A stretch of 64,000 nucleotides of DNA, taken from positions 3,077,501 to 3,141,500 of the forward strand of contig NZ_CP083956.1 of assembly GCF_006442795.2 (NCBI RefSeq). Direction: 5' to 3'. The stretch comes from Mesorhizobium sp. B1-1-8. Lineage in GTDB: Bacteria; Pseudomonadota; Alphaproteobacteria; Rhizobiales; Rhizobiaceae. The position numbers and the translations under genes are program-made. Below, in pieces: positions 25,928 to 34,790 of this stretch; position 1 is the stretch's first letter; every line of letters starts with the position of its first letter. The notes beneath the pieces are model-generated. The model had not been told where the DNA came from. It made no database searches and saw nothing but the letters and a program-made list of their open reading frames with translations.

Positions 25928-26498
25928 CGGCGGCCTCCTGCTCGTTGGCCCGATAGCTCGGGATGGTGTCTGAGCAGGAATATGGCTTCAGCGGGGGCTT
26001 TCTTCTTGGAGAACTCTGCGGCGGGTAGGACGCCTGTGCCGATATCGAACGCGAAACTTCGAGCGCTGAACCATCGTTTCAACAATTCTCCAATAAATTC
26101 GCAGGCGACCCTGGCCCGCTCATTGGTAAACTTGTTGTGCGGAAATCTTCTTCCGTTCGGCACATGAAGATCGCTTCATACAAGACCACGCAGGCCGAAC
26201 CGAGCAACCCGCCTGATGAGATGGATATCGTCTCAGGACGCATAGGGCCGGGAATCCGAGAAGTCAGCCATGCGGTTTTACAAAGCCGGCCCTCTGCTAC
26301 CGGTGTAATCGAGGGACTTGTTCACAGCGCAAAGGGGTAGCGCCCTCTAAGGAATGAATTTGCGGCTCAAAGGGAGTGAACGCGTCAAGCAAACCTCGCC
26401 CCAAGGGCCTAACACGTGACGCGGTGGCGGCCAGCACACCTCCGCGATATAAATGAGCGCCTAGCGCAACTGAGACGAGGCGCAGTTTCCCTAGGCTT
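25928..26498. other. 570-bp intergenic stretch
   Basis: This should hold the promoter of the acyl-CoA operon near 25930-26050. A 58-residue plus-strand frame (ATG 26164 to 26340, MKIASYKTTQAEPSNPPDEM) has no recognisable family. No dedicated TetR/IclR-type regulator gene is present here. Confidence 0.4.
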
Positions 26499-27854
26499 TC
26501 ATGGGGCAGGGGGCTGCTCAGCCGTTACTGAAGCACTATTTGGCCGCGGTGTTTCAGGGATCAGCCGCGAACTGCGCTGGCCGGTTAGATACGACCACAG
26601 CCATTGCGATTGAACCCTCCAACGGTTCTGCAACTGAGGCAGAGCCATCAAGTGAATGAAGACCCAGACAAACCACGTCAGAAAACCACCGGTCTTCACC
26701 CGACCGGCGTCAAGAACGGCAAAGTTCTTGCCGACCACCGCCATGTTGCCTTTGTCTCGATAGCGAAAGCCCCGGGTCGGCTCGCGGCCGTTGATCCGAT
26801 CGGAAATGAGGCGCCCGATATAGCGCCCTTGCTGGATTGCTGCTTGTGCGACCCCGGGTACGGGGTGCTCGTCCTGTTTTATAGATGCCGCATCGCCGGC
26901 CACGAATACGTTTGGTTCACCAGGCAAATTAAGGAAAGGTTCGACCAACGCTCTTCCGGCCCGGTCTGTCTTGACGCCGAGCAGGCCAACAACCGGCGAC
27001 GCAGTCACGCCTGCTGTCCACAATACAGTCGCGCTCGGGATTCGATCGCCGCCTGTTATCACCCCTTGTGCATCAACACGGTCGACCTTGGCTCCGGTCA
27101 TTACATTTACGCCAAGTTTTGCCAAGCGTGCGGCTGCCATTCCCGACAACGAGGGGGGAAAGCTCGACAGCACCCGATCACCCCCTTCAATTAAGGTGAT
27201 CGTGCTGGTAGCAGGGTCAATCCGTCGAAAATTCCGGCGCAAGGTGACCTTCACCATATGCGCAATGGACGCCGCGAGTTCGACCCCCGTAGGCCCGGCT
27301 CCTACAAGAACAAAATTCATTTGGCGCGCGCGCTCGTTCTCATCATCGGTAGCCTCCGCCAGTTCGAATGCGCTCAGGATCTTCGTTCGAATCGTCTCGG
27401 CGTCGCGCAGATTTTTGAGCCCGGGTGCGAAGGCCGCGAATTCGTCATGGCCGAAATAGCTCGGATGGGTGCCAGTGGCGACCACGAGGAAATCGAACCG
27501 CACCTTGTTTATACCGAGTTCAGGATAGAGAGCATCCACTGTTCGATGGTGCAAATCAATGCCGACGATCTCTGCGAGCATCACGTTCAAATTGGCTTGC
27601 TGGGACTCCAACTGCCGGATCGGCGCCGCGATCTCGGATGGTGCGAGTACCGCGGTCGCGACCTGATAGAGCAAAGGTTGGAAGATATGGTGATTGCGGC
27701 GGTCTATCAGAACCAGTTCCACATCGGACTTTCTGAGGGCCCGCACCGCCGCAACTCCGGCAAAGCCAGCACCTATTATTACGACTCTAGGCCGCCGGGT
27801 GCGCGAACTATCGCCTTCGGCGGCGGTTTCGGGGGGGTCGGTCAAATCCAACAT
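26499..27854 (-). CDS. type II NADH:quinone oxidoreductase (Ndh-like FAD protein)
   Basis: Two Rossmann motifs bind FAD (VVIIGAGFAGVAAVRALR) and NADH (FVLVGAGPTGVELAASIAHM). RNHHIFQPLLYQVATAVLAP, LVVATGTHPSYFGHDEF and VFVAGDAASI are classic for NDH-2. The C-terminus FLTWFVWVFIHLMALPQLQN, then RWRVQSQWLWSYLTGQRSSR, is the amphipathic membrane-binding tail. At 451 residues it is full length. It oxidises NADH and reduces quinone without pumping protons. The start follows GAGGTGATGAGCG. Downstream of a histidine kinase, same strand. Confidence 0.92.
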   Translation of the reverse strand: MLDLTDPPETAAEGDSSRTRRPRVVIIGAGFAGVAAVRALRKSDVELVLIDRRNHHIFQPLLYQVATAVLAPSEIAAPIRQLESQQANLNVMLAEIVGIDLHHRTVDALYPELGINKVRFDFLVVATGTHPSYFGHDEFAAFAPGLKNLRDAETIRTKILSAFELAEATDDENERARQMNFVLVGAGPTGVELAASIAHMVKVTLRRNFRRIDPATSTITLIEGGDRVLSSFPPSLSGMAAARLAKLGVNVMTGAKVDRVDAQGVITGGDRIPSATVLWTAGVTASPVVGLLGVKTDRAGRALVEPFLNLPGEPNVFVAGDAASIKQDEHPVPGVAQAAIQQGRYIGRLISDRINGREPTRGFRYRDKGNMAVVGKNFAVLDAGRVKTGGFLTWFVWVFIHLMALPQLQNRWRVQSQWLWSYLTGQRSSRLIPETPRPNSASVTAEQPPAP

Positions 27855-27884
27855 CGCTCATCACCTCATGACTAGCAAAGGGCT

Positions 27885-27916
27885 AGTGCAGCCGGCCGGG
27901 CTGCCGGCCATGCACT
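27885..27916 (-). terminator. strong hairpin between histidine kinase and ndh
   Basis: AGTGCA-GCCGGC (27885-27896) pairs with GCCGGC-(CA)-TGCACT (to 27916): 12 bp with a 2-base bulge and 6-base loop. It lies in the 127-base gap between the kinase stop and the ndh start, so it could end the kinase transcript or sit in the ndh leader. No clear T-run. Confidence 0.5.
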
Positions 27917-27981
27917 GCAATCCGCAGCGGTGACAGAACGGGCTTCACTGTGCGCCTCCCTAGAACCCGCCGGCTGAGTGA

Positions 27982-29019
27982 TCACTTCACAGGCAACCAC
28001 AAATCGATTGTGGTGCCACGATGAGACGCGCTAACGATCGACAGCCTGCCACCATGACGTTCCACAAGCTCCCTGACAGTCACCAGGGCAATTTCCGTTC
28101 CATTGTTCTTGGTGGAAGTATCTCCTTCCGCCCTCAATTTCGCCTCGTCCGTTCCGAGGCTGCAGTCCGATATTGTTACACGGATCATCGGATCGTCGTT
28201 CCCGGGACCACTGCTGGACGGATCGTCTTTTGCAGCAACGATCGCGACGTGTCCTCCCTTTGGCATTGCTTCGCGAGCATTCAAAATGAGATTGAGCAAC
28301 GCCCACTCCATCGGCCGTTTGTCGACGAGAGCCTTTGGGAGACTACGTTCTATATCGAGTTGAAGACGAACGTCGTTCGACATCAGGTGCGGCGACTCGA
28401 TCCGTTCGAGAAATCGCCTTATGTCAGCCGCCCCAAGCTTGACGACCCGCGGGATAGCGAGCTCGATCATCTGCCTAGCCAATGTCCTGGCCTGAAAGGC
28501 ACAATAAATCGCACCATCGATCTTTCTCAGCTGTCGTGACGTTCCAGTGCTTCGAGACTGCATCTCTTCAAGCGCTGCCAAAATTGGTGTCAGCAGACCG
28601 TTGAAATCATGAACTATGGAGGCGAGCAAGAACCGTGGATCATGCGCTGTCGGAAAGGCGATTTTGGCATCCGAGACGTGCTTCCTGGATGTTACGCCGA
28701 GATCGTTGGCCACGGCTTCTTCTTTCCCATCGAGAACTTCTGGATGCTGCTTCGAAAGAAGCATTTGATCACAACCCGTTGGTTTTAGGCTTGTAGGAAG
28801 CTTCGGAACTTTTGATGTTTCGCGCACGATTATCGGTTCTGGGTGCCGAGACGGATTGATCGCAAAGGCCAGGATGTTGTCGCGACAAGCTACGCAATGG
28901 TGAGCAACGGCCGATTCATGGGAGCCGGGCGAAGATAGCTGAAGGCAGGCTGAGTTCCTCGACGAAACTCTAGGATTCGTACGCGCCGGCCGGATGGCAT
29001 CAAGAACCAGCTTGAGCAT
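27982..29019 (-). CDS. sensor histidine kinase with degenerate ATP lid, cytoplasmic
   Basis: The H box is LLASIVHDFNGLLTPILAAL (phospho-accepting His in VHDFNGLL near residue 137), and the N box is WALLNLILNAREAMPKGGHV. The usual G1 box (D.G.G) is replaced by VTISDCSLGTDEAKL and the G2 glycines by NNGTEIALVTVRELVERHGG, ending GTTIDLWLPVK. No membrane segment or PAS/GAF domain is visible; the N-terminal 130 residues are unrecognised but include HHCVACRDN. No response regulator adjoins. The start is uncertain: ATG 29019 is used, GTG 29037 also possible. Confidence 0.75.
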   Translation of the reverse strand: MLKLVLDAIRPARTNPRVSSRNSACLQLSSPGSHESAVAHHCVACRDNILAFAINPSRHPEPIIVRETSKVPKLPTSLKPTGCDQMLLSKQHPEVLDGKEEAVANDLGVTSRKHVSDAKIAFPTAHDPRFLLASIVHDFNGLLTPILAALEEMQSRSTGTSRQLRKIDGAIYCAFQARTLARQMIELAIPRVVKLGAADIRRFLERIESPHLMSNDVRLQLDIERSLPKALVDKRPMEWALLNLILNAREAMPKGGHVAIVAAKDDPSSSGPGNDDPMIRVTISDCSLGTDEAKLRAEGDTSTKNNGTEIALVTVRELVERHGGRLSIVSASHRGTTIDLWLPVK

Positions 29020-29246
29020 AGCTGAAAGGGCCGCCACGAAGGTGCTGTGTCTGGCGCGCCACAGGCACGGGCGCCTAGCAAAAGACGCTCGAGAGCAGGA
29101 TGGCGTGCAGAAGTCCGGTATTGCGAGCAGCTACGCGATAACATATGCCGTTCCGACAGCGCGGTGCGCAGCGACCCCGGTGGCACATTCCTTGCGGCTA
29201 GCCGTTCAGCGATGTGCCGCGCCGACTTGAACGCCGGGACAGCAGT

Positions 29247-30473
29247 TCATTCTTGCAATGCCTTCCGCAAGGCAGCGACGTTGGGTGCGTCAACAGGCGG
29301 TGCGGCGTTGCCCCAGCTGTTGCGGACGTAGGTCAATACACTTGCTATCTCTTCGTCGCTCAGATTCCATGCAAAGGACGGCATTGCCGGAGCCGTCGGC
29401 ATGGCGTTGGTCGCACCTGCCACATTCCCAGCAAGCACAACCCGGATCAATGATGTCGCGTCATCGTTGTTGGCGAGCGGCGCGCCCGCCAGTTTTGGGA
29501 ATAGCTTGGCAACGCCTTCTCCCGAGCCGACGTGGCAGGCGGCACAGCGATCGGCGTAGATGGCTCGACCAGCGACCATGCGCTTATCGTGCGCATCGAC
29601 CGGCAAGGGCACGGCGATGCCGTTTCCCTCAACTGAACGCAGATAGACGGCGACGGCCCTAAGATCGGGATCAGTCCAATGCTGCGACGATTTCTCGACC
29701 ATCTCAGCCATCGGCCCTGACGCAATATCGAAATGGTTTGTGCCGGTCTTCAAATACTGCACGATGTCCTCGGATGACCAGGAACCGATACCTTTGTGGG
29801 TGTCCGCGGTGATGTCGGGCGCATACCAATTGTCCAGTGTTCCGCCTTGGAGGAATTCAGAGTTCTTGTCGCCGCCTGTCAGGCTCTTGGGGGTATGGCA
29901 GCTGCCGCAATGCCCAAGGCCCTGAACGAGGTAGGCGCCGCGGTTCCATTCCGCCGATCTTGCCGGATCCGGTCGGAACTCGCCTCGAGTAAAGTTGAGC
30001 AGATTCCAGCCGATAAGGCTCAGGCGCACGTTGAAGGGGAAGGGGAGCTGGTTGGGCTCAACCGGACTCTTCACGGGCTCGACTGTTTGCACGTAAGCCC
30101 ACAGCGCAGCGTTGTCTTCTTTCGATACCTTTGTGTAGGCAGGATAGGGCATTGCGCCATAGAGGTGGAATCCGCCACGGCCGAGGCCCTCCGACATTAC
30201 ACGTTGAAAGTCGTCCAGCGTCCACTTGCCGATGCCGGTATCCGTATCAGGGGTGATGTTGGCGCCGACGAGGTTGCCGAAAGGTGTCCGCAGGACAACG
30301 CCGCCCGCCAATGGCTTGCCTCCCGCCGTGGTGTGGCAGGCAGCGCAATCTCCGAGCACCGCAAGATATCGACCGCGTTCGACCTTCTCGAAAGAAGCGT
30401 CGCTAGAGGATTGCGCATGCGCGGTCGAAACGAGACCGGCAGCGGCTACGACCGACACAACAAGGGTCTTCAT
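29247..30473 (-). CDS. triheme cytochrome c subunit of a membrane FAD dehydrogenase
   Basis: Starts MKTLVVSVVAAAGLVSTAHA, a Sec signal peptide cleaved after AHA, placing it in the periplasm. Three heme c motifs: CAACH at residues 43-47, CGSCH at 189-193 and CAACH at 310-314, matching the three-domain subunit II of gluconate, sorbitol, fructose and alcohol dehydrogenases. Family knowledge: it accepts electrons from the flavoprotein and passes them to ubiquinone. The ATG overlaps the stop of the GMC gene by 4 bases. Length 408 residues is near the family norm of about 430-470. Confidence 0.92.
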   Translation of the reverse strand: MKTLVVSVVAAAGLVSTAHAQSSSDASFEKVERGRYLAVLGDCAACHTTAGGKPLAGGVVLRTPFGNLVGANITPDTDTGIGKWTLDDFQRVMSEGLGRGGFHLYGAMPYPAYTKVSKEDNAALWAYVQTVEPVKSPVEPNQLPFPFNVRLSLIGWNLLNFTRGEFRPDPARSAEWNRGAYLVQGLGHCGSCHTPKSLTGGDKNSEFLQGGTLDNWYAPDITADTHKGIGSWSSEDIVQYLKTGTNHFDIASGPMAEMVEKSSQHWTDPDLRAVAVYLRSVEGNGIAVPLPVDAHDKRMVAGRAIYADRCAACHVGSGEGVAKLFPKLAGAPLANNDDATSLIRVVLAGNVAGATNAMPTAPAMPSFAWNLSDEEIASVLTYVRNSWGNAAPPVDAPNVAALRKALQE

Positions 30474-32236
30474 ACCTGCACCAATGCGCCCGGCGCTTTT
30501 AGATACAGGGTGCGGATGGCATTGGCGGCCTTGAACGAAAGCGCGCCAACGGTGCCTGTAGGGTTGTAGCCTGGGTTTTGCGGGAAGGCCGACGCGCCGA
30601 CGACGAAGACATTGGTCACGTCCCAACTTTGCAGATATTTGTTCACGGAACTCGTTTTCGGATCGGCTCCCATCACGAAGCCGCCGACAACGTGCGATGA
30701 CTGATAAGGCACGGTGTTCCAATGACCCTTTGTCCGATTTTTGACGATCTGGCGCGGAGCCATGGCTTGCGCGATCTCAGCCACCTTGTCGGTGCAGTAC
30801 TGCGCCATTTTCAGATCGTTTTGGGGGAAGTCGAAGGTCAGCCGCAGCAGCGGCCGGCCGAAGCGGTCTTTGTAGGTAGGGTCTAGCGAAAGATAGTTGG
30901 TACGTGTGGTGTAGCTCGATGCCTCACAGCCGATAGACATCGTGCTCAGGTAGTTCTTGACCGTCTGCCGCTTCCATTCAGATCCCCAGCTTGGCGTGCC
31001 TGGCGGTACGGGCCGATTGTTGATCGGTGCGGCGCCGATCGGTGTCACGCGTATGCTGCCGCCGCCGAAAAAGCCGAGGCTCGAATGATCGAAATTATCG
31101 TTGTTAAATTCATCGATGGCCATGCCGACCGCACCGGCGCCGATAAACGGATTGAAGTTCTTGTCGTCGAAGAACAACTGGACGCCATTGGCGGTCTGAT
31201 AGGCATAGTTGCGACCCGTCGTACCGACATTGGTTTCCGGGTCGTAAGGCGCGCCGATTTCCGACAAAAGCATGAGACGAACGTTCTCGAAGGTGAATGC
31301 GGTGACGACGACGAGCTCTGCCGGCTGCTCCCACTCCTGTCCCGATGTGTCGACGAAAACCACGCCAGTCGCGCGTTTGCCGCTGGCATCCTTGGTTATC
31401 CGCAGCACCTCGGAATTTGTTCTCGCGGTGAAGTTGGATTTGCGCACCAGCACCGGCAGTATGGTCGTGATCGCGCTCGCCTTTGAATAATTGGCGCAGC
31501 CATAGTTTGTGCAGAAACCGCAAAAAGTGCAGGGGCCCATGGTGACGCCCAGCGAATTTGTGTAGGGCTCCGAAATTAGCGCCGAAGGAACCGGAAACGG
31601 TTTGTAACCCATTTTGCGGGCAGCATCGGCGAATAGTGTTGGCCCATAAGGCTGCCGCATCGGCCTGGTCGGATATTCATTTGAACGAGGCCCTTCGAAG
31701 GGATTTCCGCCTTCCTGGATTTTGCCCATAAGATTGCCCGCCTTTCCGGAAAGACCGGTGATCTTATCGAAGGCGTCGTAGAAGGGCTCCATCTCTGTCC
31801 AATCGGTGCCCCAATCCTGCAGCACAAGGTCCTGTGGAATCGCGGCAGCGCCATATTTCTCCGCCAGATGGCTGCGCAGCCGGAATTCTTCTGGCTGGAA
31901 GCGGAAGGTGATGCCGGCCCAATGATTGCCGGCGCCGCCTGCTCCATTTCCTGGGTGAAAGGATCCCCAACTGCGCATCGGCAGCGCCGTCTGAGACGGA
32001 TTGTTGCGAGCTGTGATGGCATTCTGCGCGGTGCGCAGCATCAATTCCTGGCGCTGCACGTACCGCAATTCGTCGGGCGCAGAAGCGAGGTTGAAATCTG
32101 TCGCTGTGTCGCGCCATGGGCCTCGTTCCAGGGCAACTACGTTAAGCCCTTCGTCGGTCAGTTCGTTGGCGATGATCGACCCGGCCCAGCCAAGGCCAAC
32201 GATAACCACGTCGGTTGAAGGAAGTTTCGTTGCCAT
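30470..32236 (-). CDS. GMC-family FAD dehydrogenase, large subunit (gluconate 2-dehydrogenase / sugar dehydrogenase type)
   Basis: Residues 8-40 give the FAD site (VVIVGLGWAGSIIANELTDE, VALERG). HPGNGAGGAGNHWAGITFRF is the FAD-contacting loop. The cysteine cluster GPCTFCGFCTNYGCANYSK near residue 232 is the [3Fe-4S]-type motif known from FAD-glucose and fructose dehydrogenases. At the C-terminus HVVGGFVMGAD and NVFVVGASAFPQNPGYNPTG hold the catalytic-region histidine and Asn. It oxidises a sugar, sugar acid or polyol in the periplasm; the exact substrate is unknown. It lacks a signal peptide, as usual for this family, and is carried out with the Tat-type small subunit. Confidence 0.92.
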   Translation of the reverse strand: MATKLPSTDVVIVGLGWAGSIIANELTDEGLNVVALERGPWRDTATDFNLASAPDELRYVQRQELMLRTAQNAITARNNPSQTALPMRSWGSFHPGNGAGGAGNHWAGITFRFQPEEFRLRSHLAEKYGAAAIPQDLVLQDWGTDWTEMEPFYDAFDKITGLSGKAGNLMGKIQEGGNPFEGPRSNEYPTRPMRQPYGPTLFADAARKMGYKPFPVPSALISEPYTNSLGVTMGPCTFCGFCTNYGCANYSKASAITTILPVLVRKSNFTARTNSEVLRITKDASGKRATGVVFVDTSGQEWEQPAELVVVTAFTFENVRLMLLSEIGAPYDPETNVGTTGRNYAYQTANGVQLFFDDKNFNPFIGAGAVGMAIDEFNNDNFDHSSLGFFGGGSIRVTPIGAAPINNRPVPPGTPSWGSEWKRQTVKNYLSTMSIGCEASSYTTRTNYLSLDPTYKDRFGRPLLRLTFDFPQNDLKMAQYCTDKVAEIAQAMAPRQIVKNRTKGHWNTVPYQSSHVVGGFVMGADPKTSSVNKYLQSWDVTNVFVVGASAFPQNPGYNPTGTVGALSFKAANAIRTLYLKAPGALVQV

Positions 32237-32239
32237 CGA

Positions 32240-32989
32240 TCAACCCTTTGTGCTCCAATCGGGGCGGCCTGCAATGCTCAACGGCGGCAGGTCGATCTTC
32301 TGGTTGTGCAACTCCACATAGTCGCGATAGTCGTAATGCGCTCCGGGAAAGCCGAGCATCTTCCACGACACCATGTCCCGGTTGCCACCGTAAATCGGAT
32401 CGGCAAAAAATCCTTCCATCGTGTTGGTCAGAACGATCGCAAAAAATTGCTTTGCGTCGATGCCCTTCAGCGCGATGTCGCCGGTTTGGAGCCCGGTCAG
32501 AACTTTGTCGCGCTGTTCGCCTGCAATGTCGGCGAATGACTGCTTGAGCCTGTCCCGACAATAGGTGTCCAGCGCGGCGAGGCCGATCCGGTAGCGTTGC
32601 TGCGGAACGAGGGGCGACTGATCGCCTTGTTCCGCGGCTCCAGCCTGGAAGGGACCCTGCATATAGAGGCGCTCGAACGTGCCGTAGAAGCCTGCCAGCT
32701 GCCGGTCGATGAATTCAGCACATCCAGCATCCTTGCCGCTGACGCTGAGTTCGTCGGCTGGGATCAATCGCTCGACAATCGCTTCGACCAGCGCGGCTTC
32801 CTGTGCAGTAAAGAAATACCAACCGCTGGGTTCGAGTGTTTGGGGTGAGCTGTAGTCAAAGGGTGCCCAGGGCGGCGCGCCCTTGATAATGGCCCCTCCG
32901 GCCTTGTCGGCCGCTGCGAACACGACGACCGCCGTGGTCGACAGCAGAAGCTGTCTGCGGCCTATTCCTCGCTGCTTTAGTTTGTTCAT
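32240..32989 (-). CDS. gluconate 2-dehydrogenase subunit 3-family protein (Tat small subunit)
   Basis: Starts MNKLKQRGIGRRQLLLSTTA, a twin-arginine signal (GRRQLLL) with hydrophobic stretch to about residue 28, which exports the complex folded. FFTAQEAALVEAIVERLIPA, CAEFIDRQLAGFYG and FFADPIYGGNRDMVSWKMLG are the signature motifs of the family. It is a structural subunit that escorts the flavoprotein. First gene of the three-gene operon; the start at 32989 fits the Tat signal best. Confidence 0.9.
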   Translation of the reverse strand: MNKLKQRGIGRRQLLLSTTAVVVFAAADKAGGAIIKGAPPWAPFDYSSPQTLEPSGWYFFTAQEAALVEAIVERLIPADELSVSGKDAGCAEFIDRQLAGFYGTFERLYMQGPFQAGAAEQGDQSPLVPQQRYRIGLAALDTYCRDRLKQSFADIAGEQRDKVLTGLQTGDIALKGIDAKQFFAIVLTNTMEGFFADPIYGGNRDMVSWKMLGFPGAHYDYRDYVELHNQKIDLPPLSIAGRPDWSTKG

Positions 32990-33213
32990 GGAACGAGCCT
33001 CGGTGGTCGGAAGGGAGGTAGAAGGCCTCACCCAGGCGGGCTCAATGAAGACGCTTGGACGCTGCTTTTGAGTGCTCGCGCTTAATAAACGGGATTGTTA
33101 AATCCGTGCTTGTATAAGGATGCGGAGACTTTAATCCGATTGCGGAAATGGTGCGTGCGATGTGCTCGGTTATAGGCTGGATTTCAGTCCAGAGCTTTCG
33201 ATGTCGAACGGAA

Positions 33214-34728
33214 CTAGAGATTGAACAGATGTCTGATGCGCGTCCGCAAGGGCCGTATAGTCGTTGCCGCAACTGCTCCGTGGCCTTGTCCAAGCCTAAG
33301 CGACTCCGATGCATTTCGCTTCGAGAGAAGCGACGCTAACTCGTCGGCAATTGCAGGGCGGTCGCGCATCAACGGTGCCAATCCGTCCTGAGTGATTTCG
33401 TAGACGACAACAAAGGTCAAAGCTTGGATTGTCCCCGTTTCGCCGGCGCCTGTTAGAAGTCCGCCTTCGCCGAAAAAGTCTCCTGGAGCTAGCCTCTCCA
33501 GTTCCGTGCCATGCGCCCCATCACGCCGAACTATCGACGCGACGCCGCTCCGTACAATCATCAACGACTTGAGCACGGCACCTTGCTCAGCCATGATCTC
33601 ATCTTTGCGAAAAGTTCGACGCGCCATCGTTGCAGCGAGTGCCTCTTTTTCGTCGTCAGTTAACGAGGCGAAGAGTGGTATTGAGTCCAAGAGCCGATGT
33701 GGTGTGGTGTGAAAGCCGAAAGGCGTCTCGTCCGCTTCTGACCGCTGAGATGCCGAACCCGCAGGATCTCCGGGCGTTGCAAATGAGAGCCCGGCCGCCC
33801 TTGCGTGCCGATAGATCAGATCAAGTATCTCACTCTTTGCGTTGCTGGCGATGGCCACGTCCGCGACCCTGAAAACGAGCGCCAATTCCACGGCGCCCCC
33901 ATCAAGAGACAAGATTTGCACGCTCGGCTCCGGTTGTGACAGTATCAGGTTGCTGCTCAAGAGCACCGAGCGCATGACAGCGACCATTCCGGAGGGGGCG
34001 GTACTTGCTCGGAAGCAGACCGTCAGCGTCACACCGTGGCTCCGGTCCGGGCTGCTGAGATTGGTCAGCCTTGCCTTGGCAAGATCACTGTTGGGCACAA
34101 TGACAAGGTCGTTGCCACCTGTCAGAAGATGGGTGGCCCGCCAATTCGTCTCGATTACCTTGCCCTCGATGCCAGCGCTCAGGACCAGCCAATCGCCAAT
34201 GCTGTAAGGCTTGGCTAAATTGAGTGCGATGCCAGAAAAGACGTCGCTCAACGTGCTTTGGAGGGCAAGGCCAAGGATGATAGCGACCGCTCCGGAGGTA
34301 GCTATCAATGTCCCCACTGGAGCCCCGAATACGTAGGCGATAACCGAAAGGATAGCACCCACGTAGATGATGGCAATGATCAAATCCTGGACCAGTCGGC
34401 CCTCGCGGGGCTGCCGCTCGAAGATCAAAAAGACGCGGACAATTATAGTCAACGACCATGCCGCATTCGCCCACCATATGATCTTCGCCATATCGATGAC
34501 GGCTCGCTGCAACTCGGAAGCGTTTGGCTGCTCCGGTCTGTAGGGCAAAATCCCGTGAGAGAGCAGCAGTACCGTCAGCGCAAAAAAGAGTGCCAGTTGC
34601 CCTAAAAGGCGCAGAGTTGGATGGCGGCGTAGCAGGAGGTGCGTAGCCGAAGCTCCAATCATGGCGAGAACACTGGTCTGCACGAGAGGATCCGCGATAA
34701 TGCGGAAGACAGCAGTGTCGTCAAACAT
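33214..34728 (-). CDS. MscS-type channel with C-terminal cyclic-nucleotide-binding-like domain (504 aa)
   Basis: Four or five hydrophobic helices occupy residues 10-175, ending in the pore-lining helix GTLIATSGAVAIILGLALQS, then TLSDVFSGIALNLAKPYSIG, GDWLVLSAGIEGKVIETNWR and NDLVIVPNSDLAKARLTNLS, the canonical MscS beta domain. From about residue 345 a CRP/cNMP-type domain follows (LFASLTDDEKEALAATMARR, GDFFGEGGLLTGAGETGTIQ). The phosphate-binding arginine of the cAMP site (FGE.all.g..R.A) is E/T here, so classical cAMP binding is doubtful. Start at 34728 follows AGGTGA. Downstream of the export operon, same strand. Confidence 0.9.
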   Translation of the reverse strand: MFDDTAVFRIIADPLVQTSVLAMIGASATHLLLRRHPTLRLLGQLALFFALTVLLLSHGILPYRPEQPNASELQRAVIDMAKIIWWANAAWSLTIIVRVFLIFERQPREGRLVQDLIIAIIYVGAILSVIAYVFGAPVGTLIATSGAVAIILGLALQSTLSDVFSGIALNLAKPYSIGDWLVLSAGIEGKVIETNWRATHLLTGGNDLVIVPNSDLAKARLTNLSSPDRSHGVTLTVCFRASTAPSGMVAVMRSVLLSSNLILSQPEPSVQILSLDGGAVELALVFRVADVAIASNAKSEILDLIYRHARAAGLSFATPGDPAGSASQRSEADETPFGFHTTPHRLLDSIPLFASLTDDEKEALAATMARRTFRKDEIMAEQGAVLKSLMIVRSGVASIVRRDGAHGTELERLAPGDFFGEGGLLTGAGETGTIQALTFVVVYEITQDGLAPLMRDRPAIADELASLLSKRNASESLRLGQGHGAVAATTIRPLRTRIRHLFNL

Positions 34729-34790
34729 GTGCGTCACCTGCTTGCAACGTCCTCTCGGGGCGGGCAATGGGACTGCCCGGACCCTTGGTG

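Noticed and set aside
26164..26340. Possible 58-residue plus-strand gene
   Set aside because: No family, low support; may be non-coding leader sequence.
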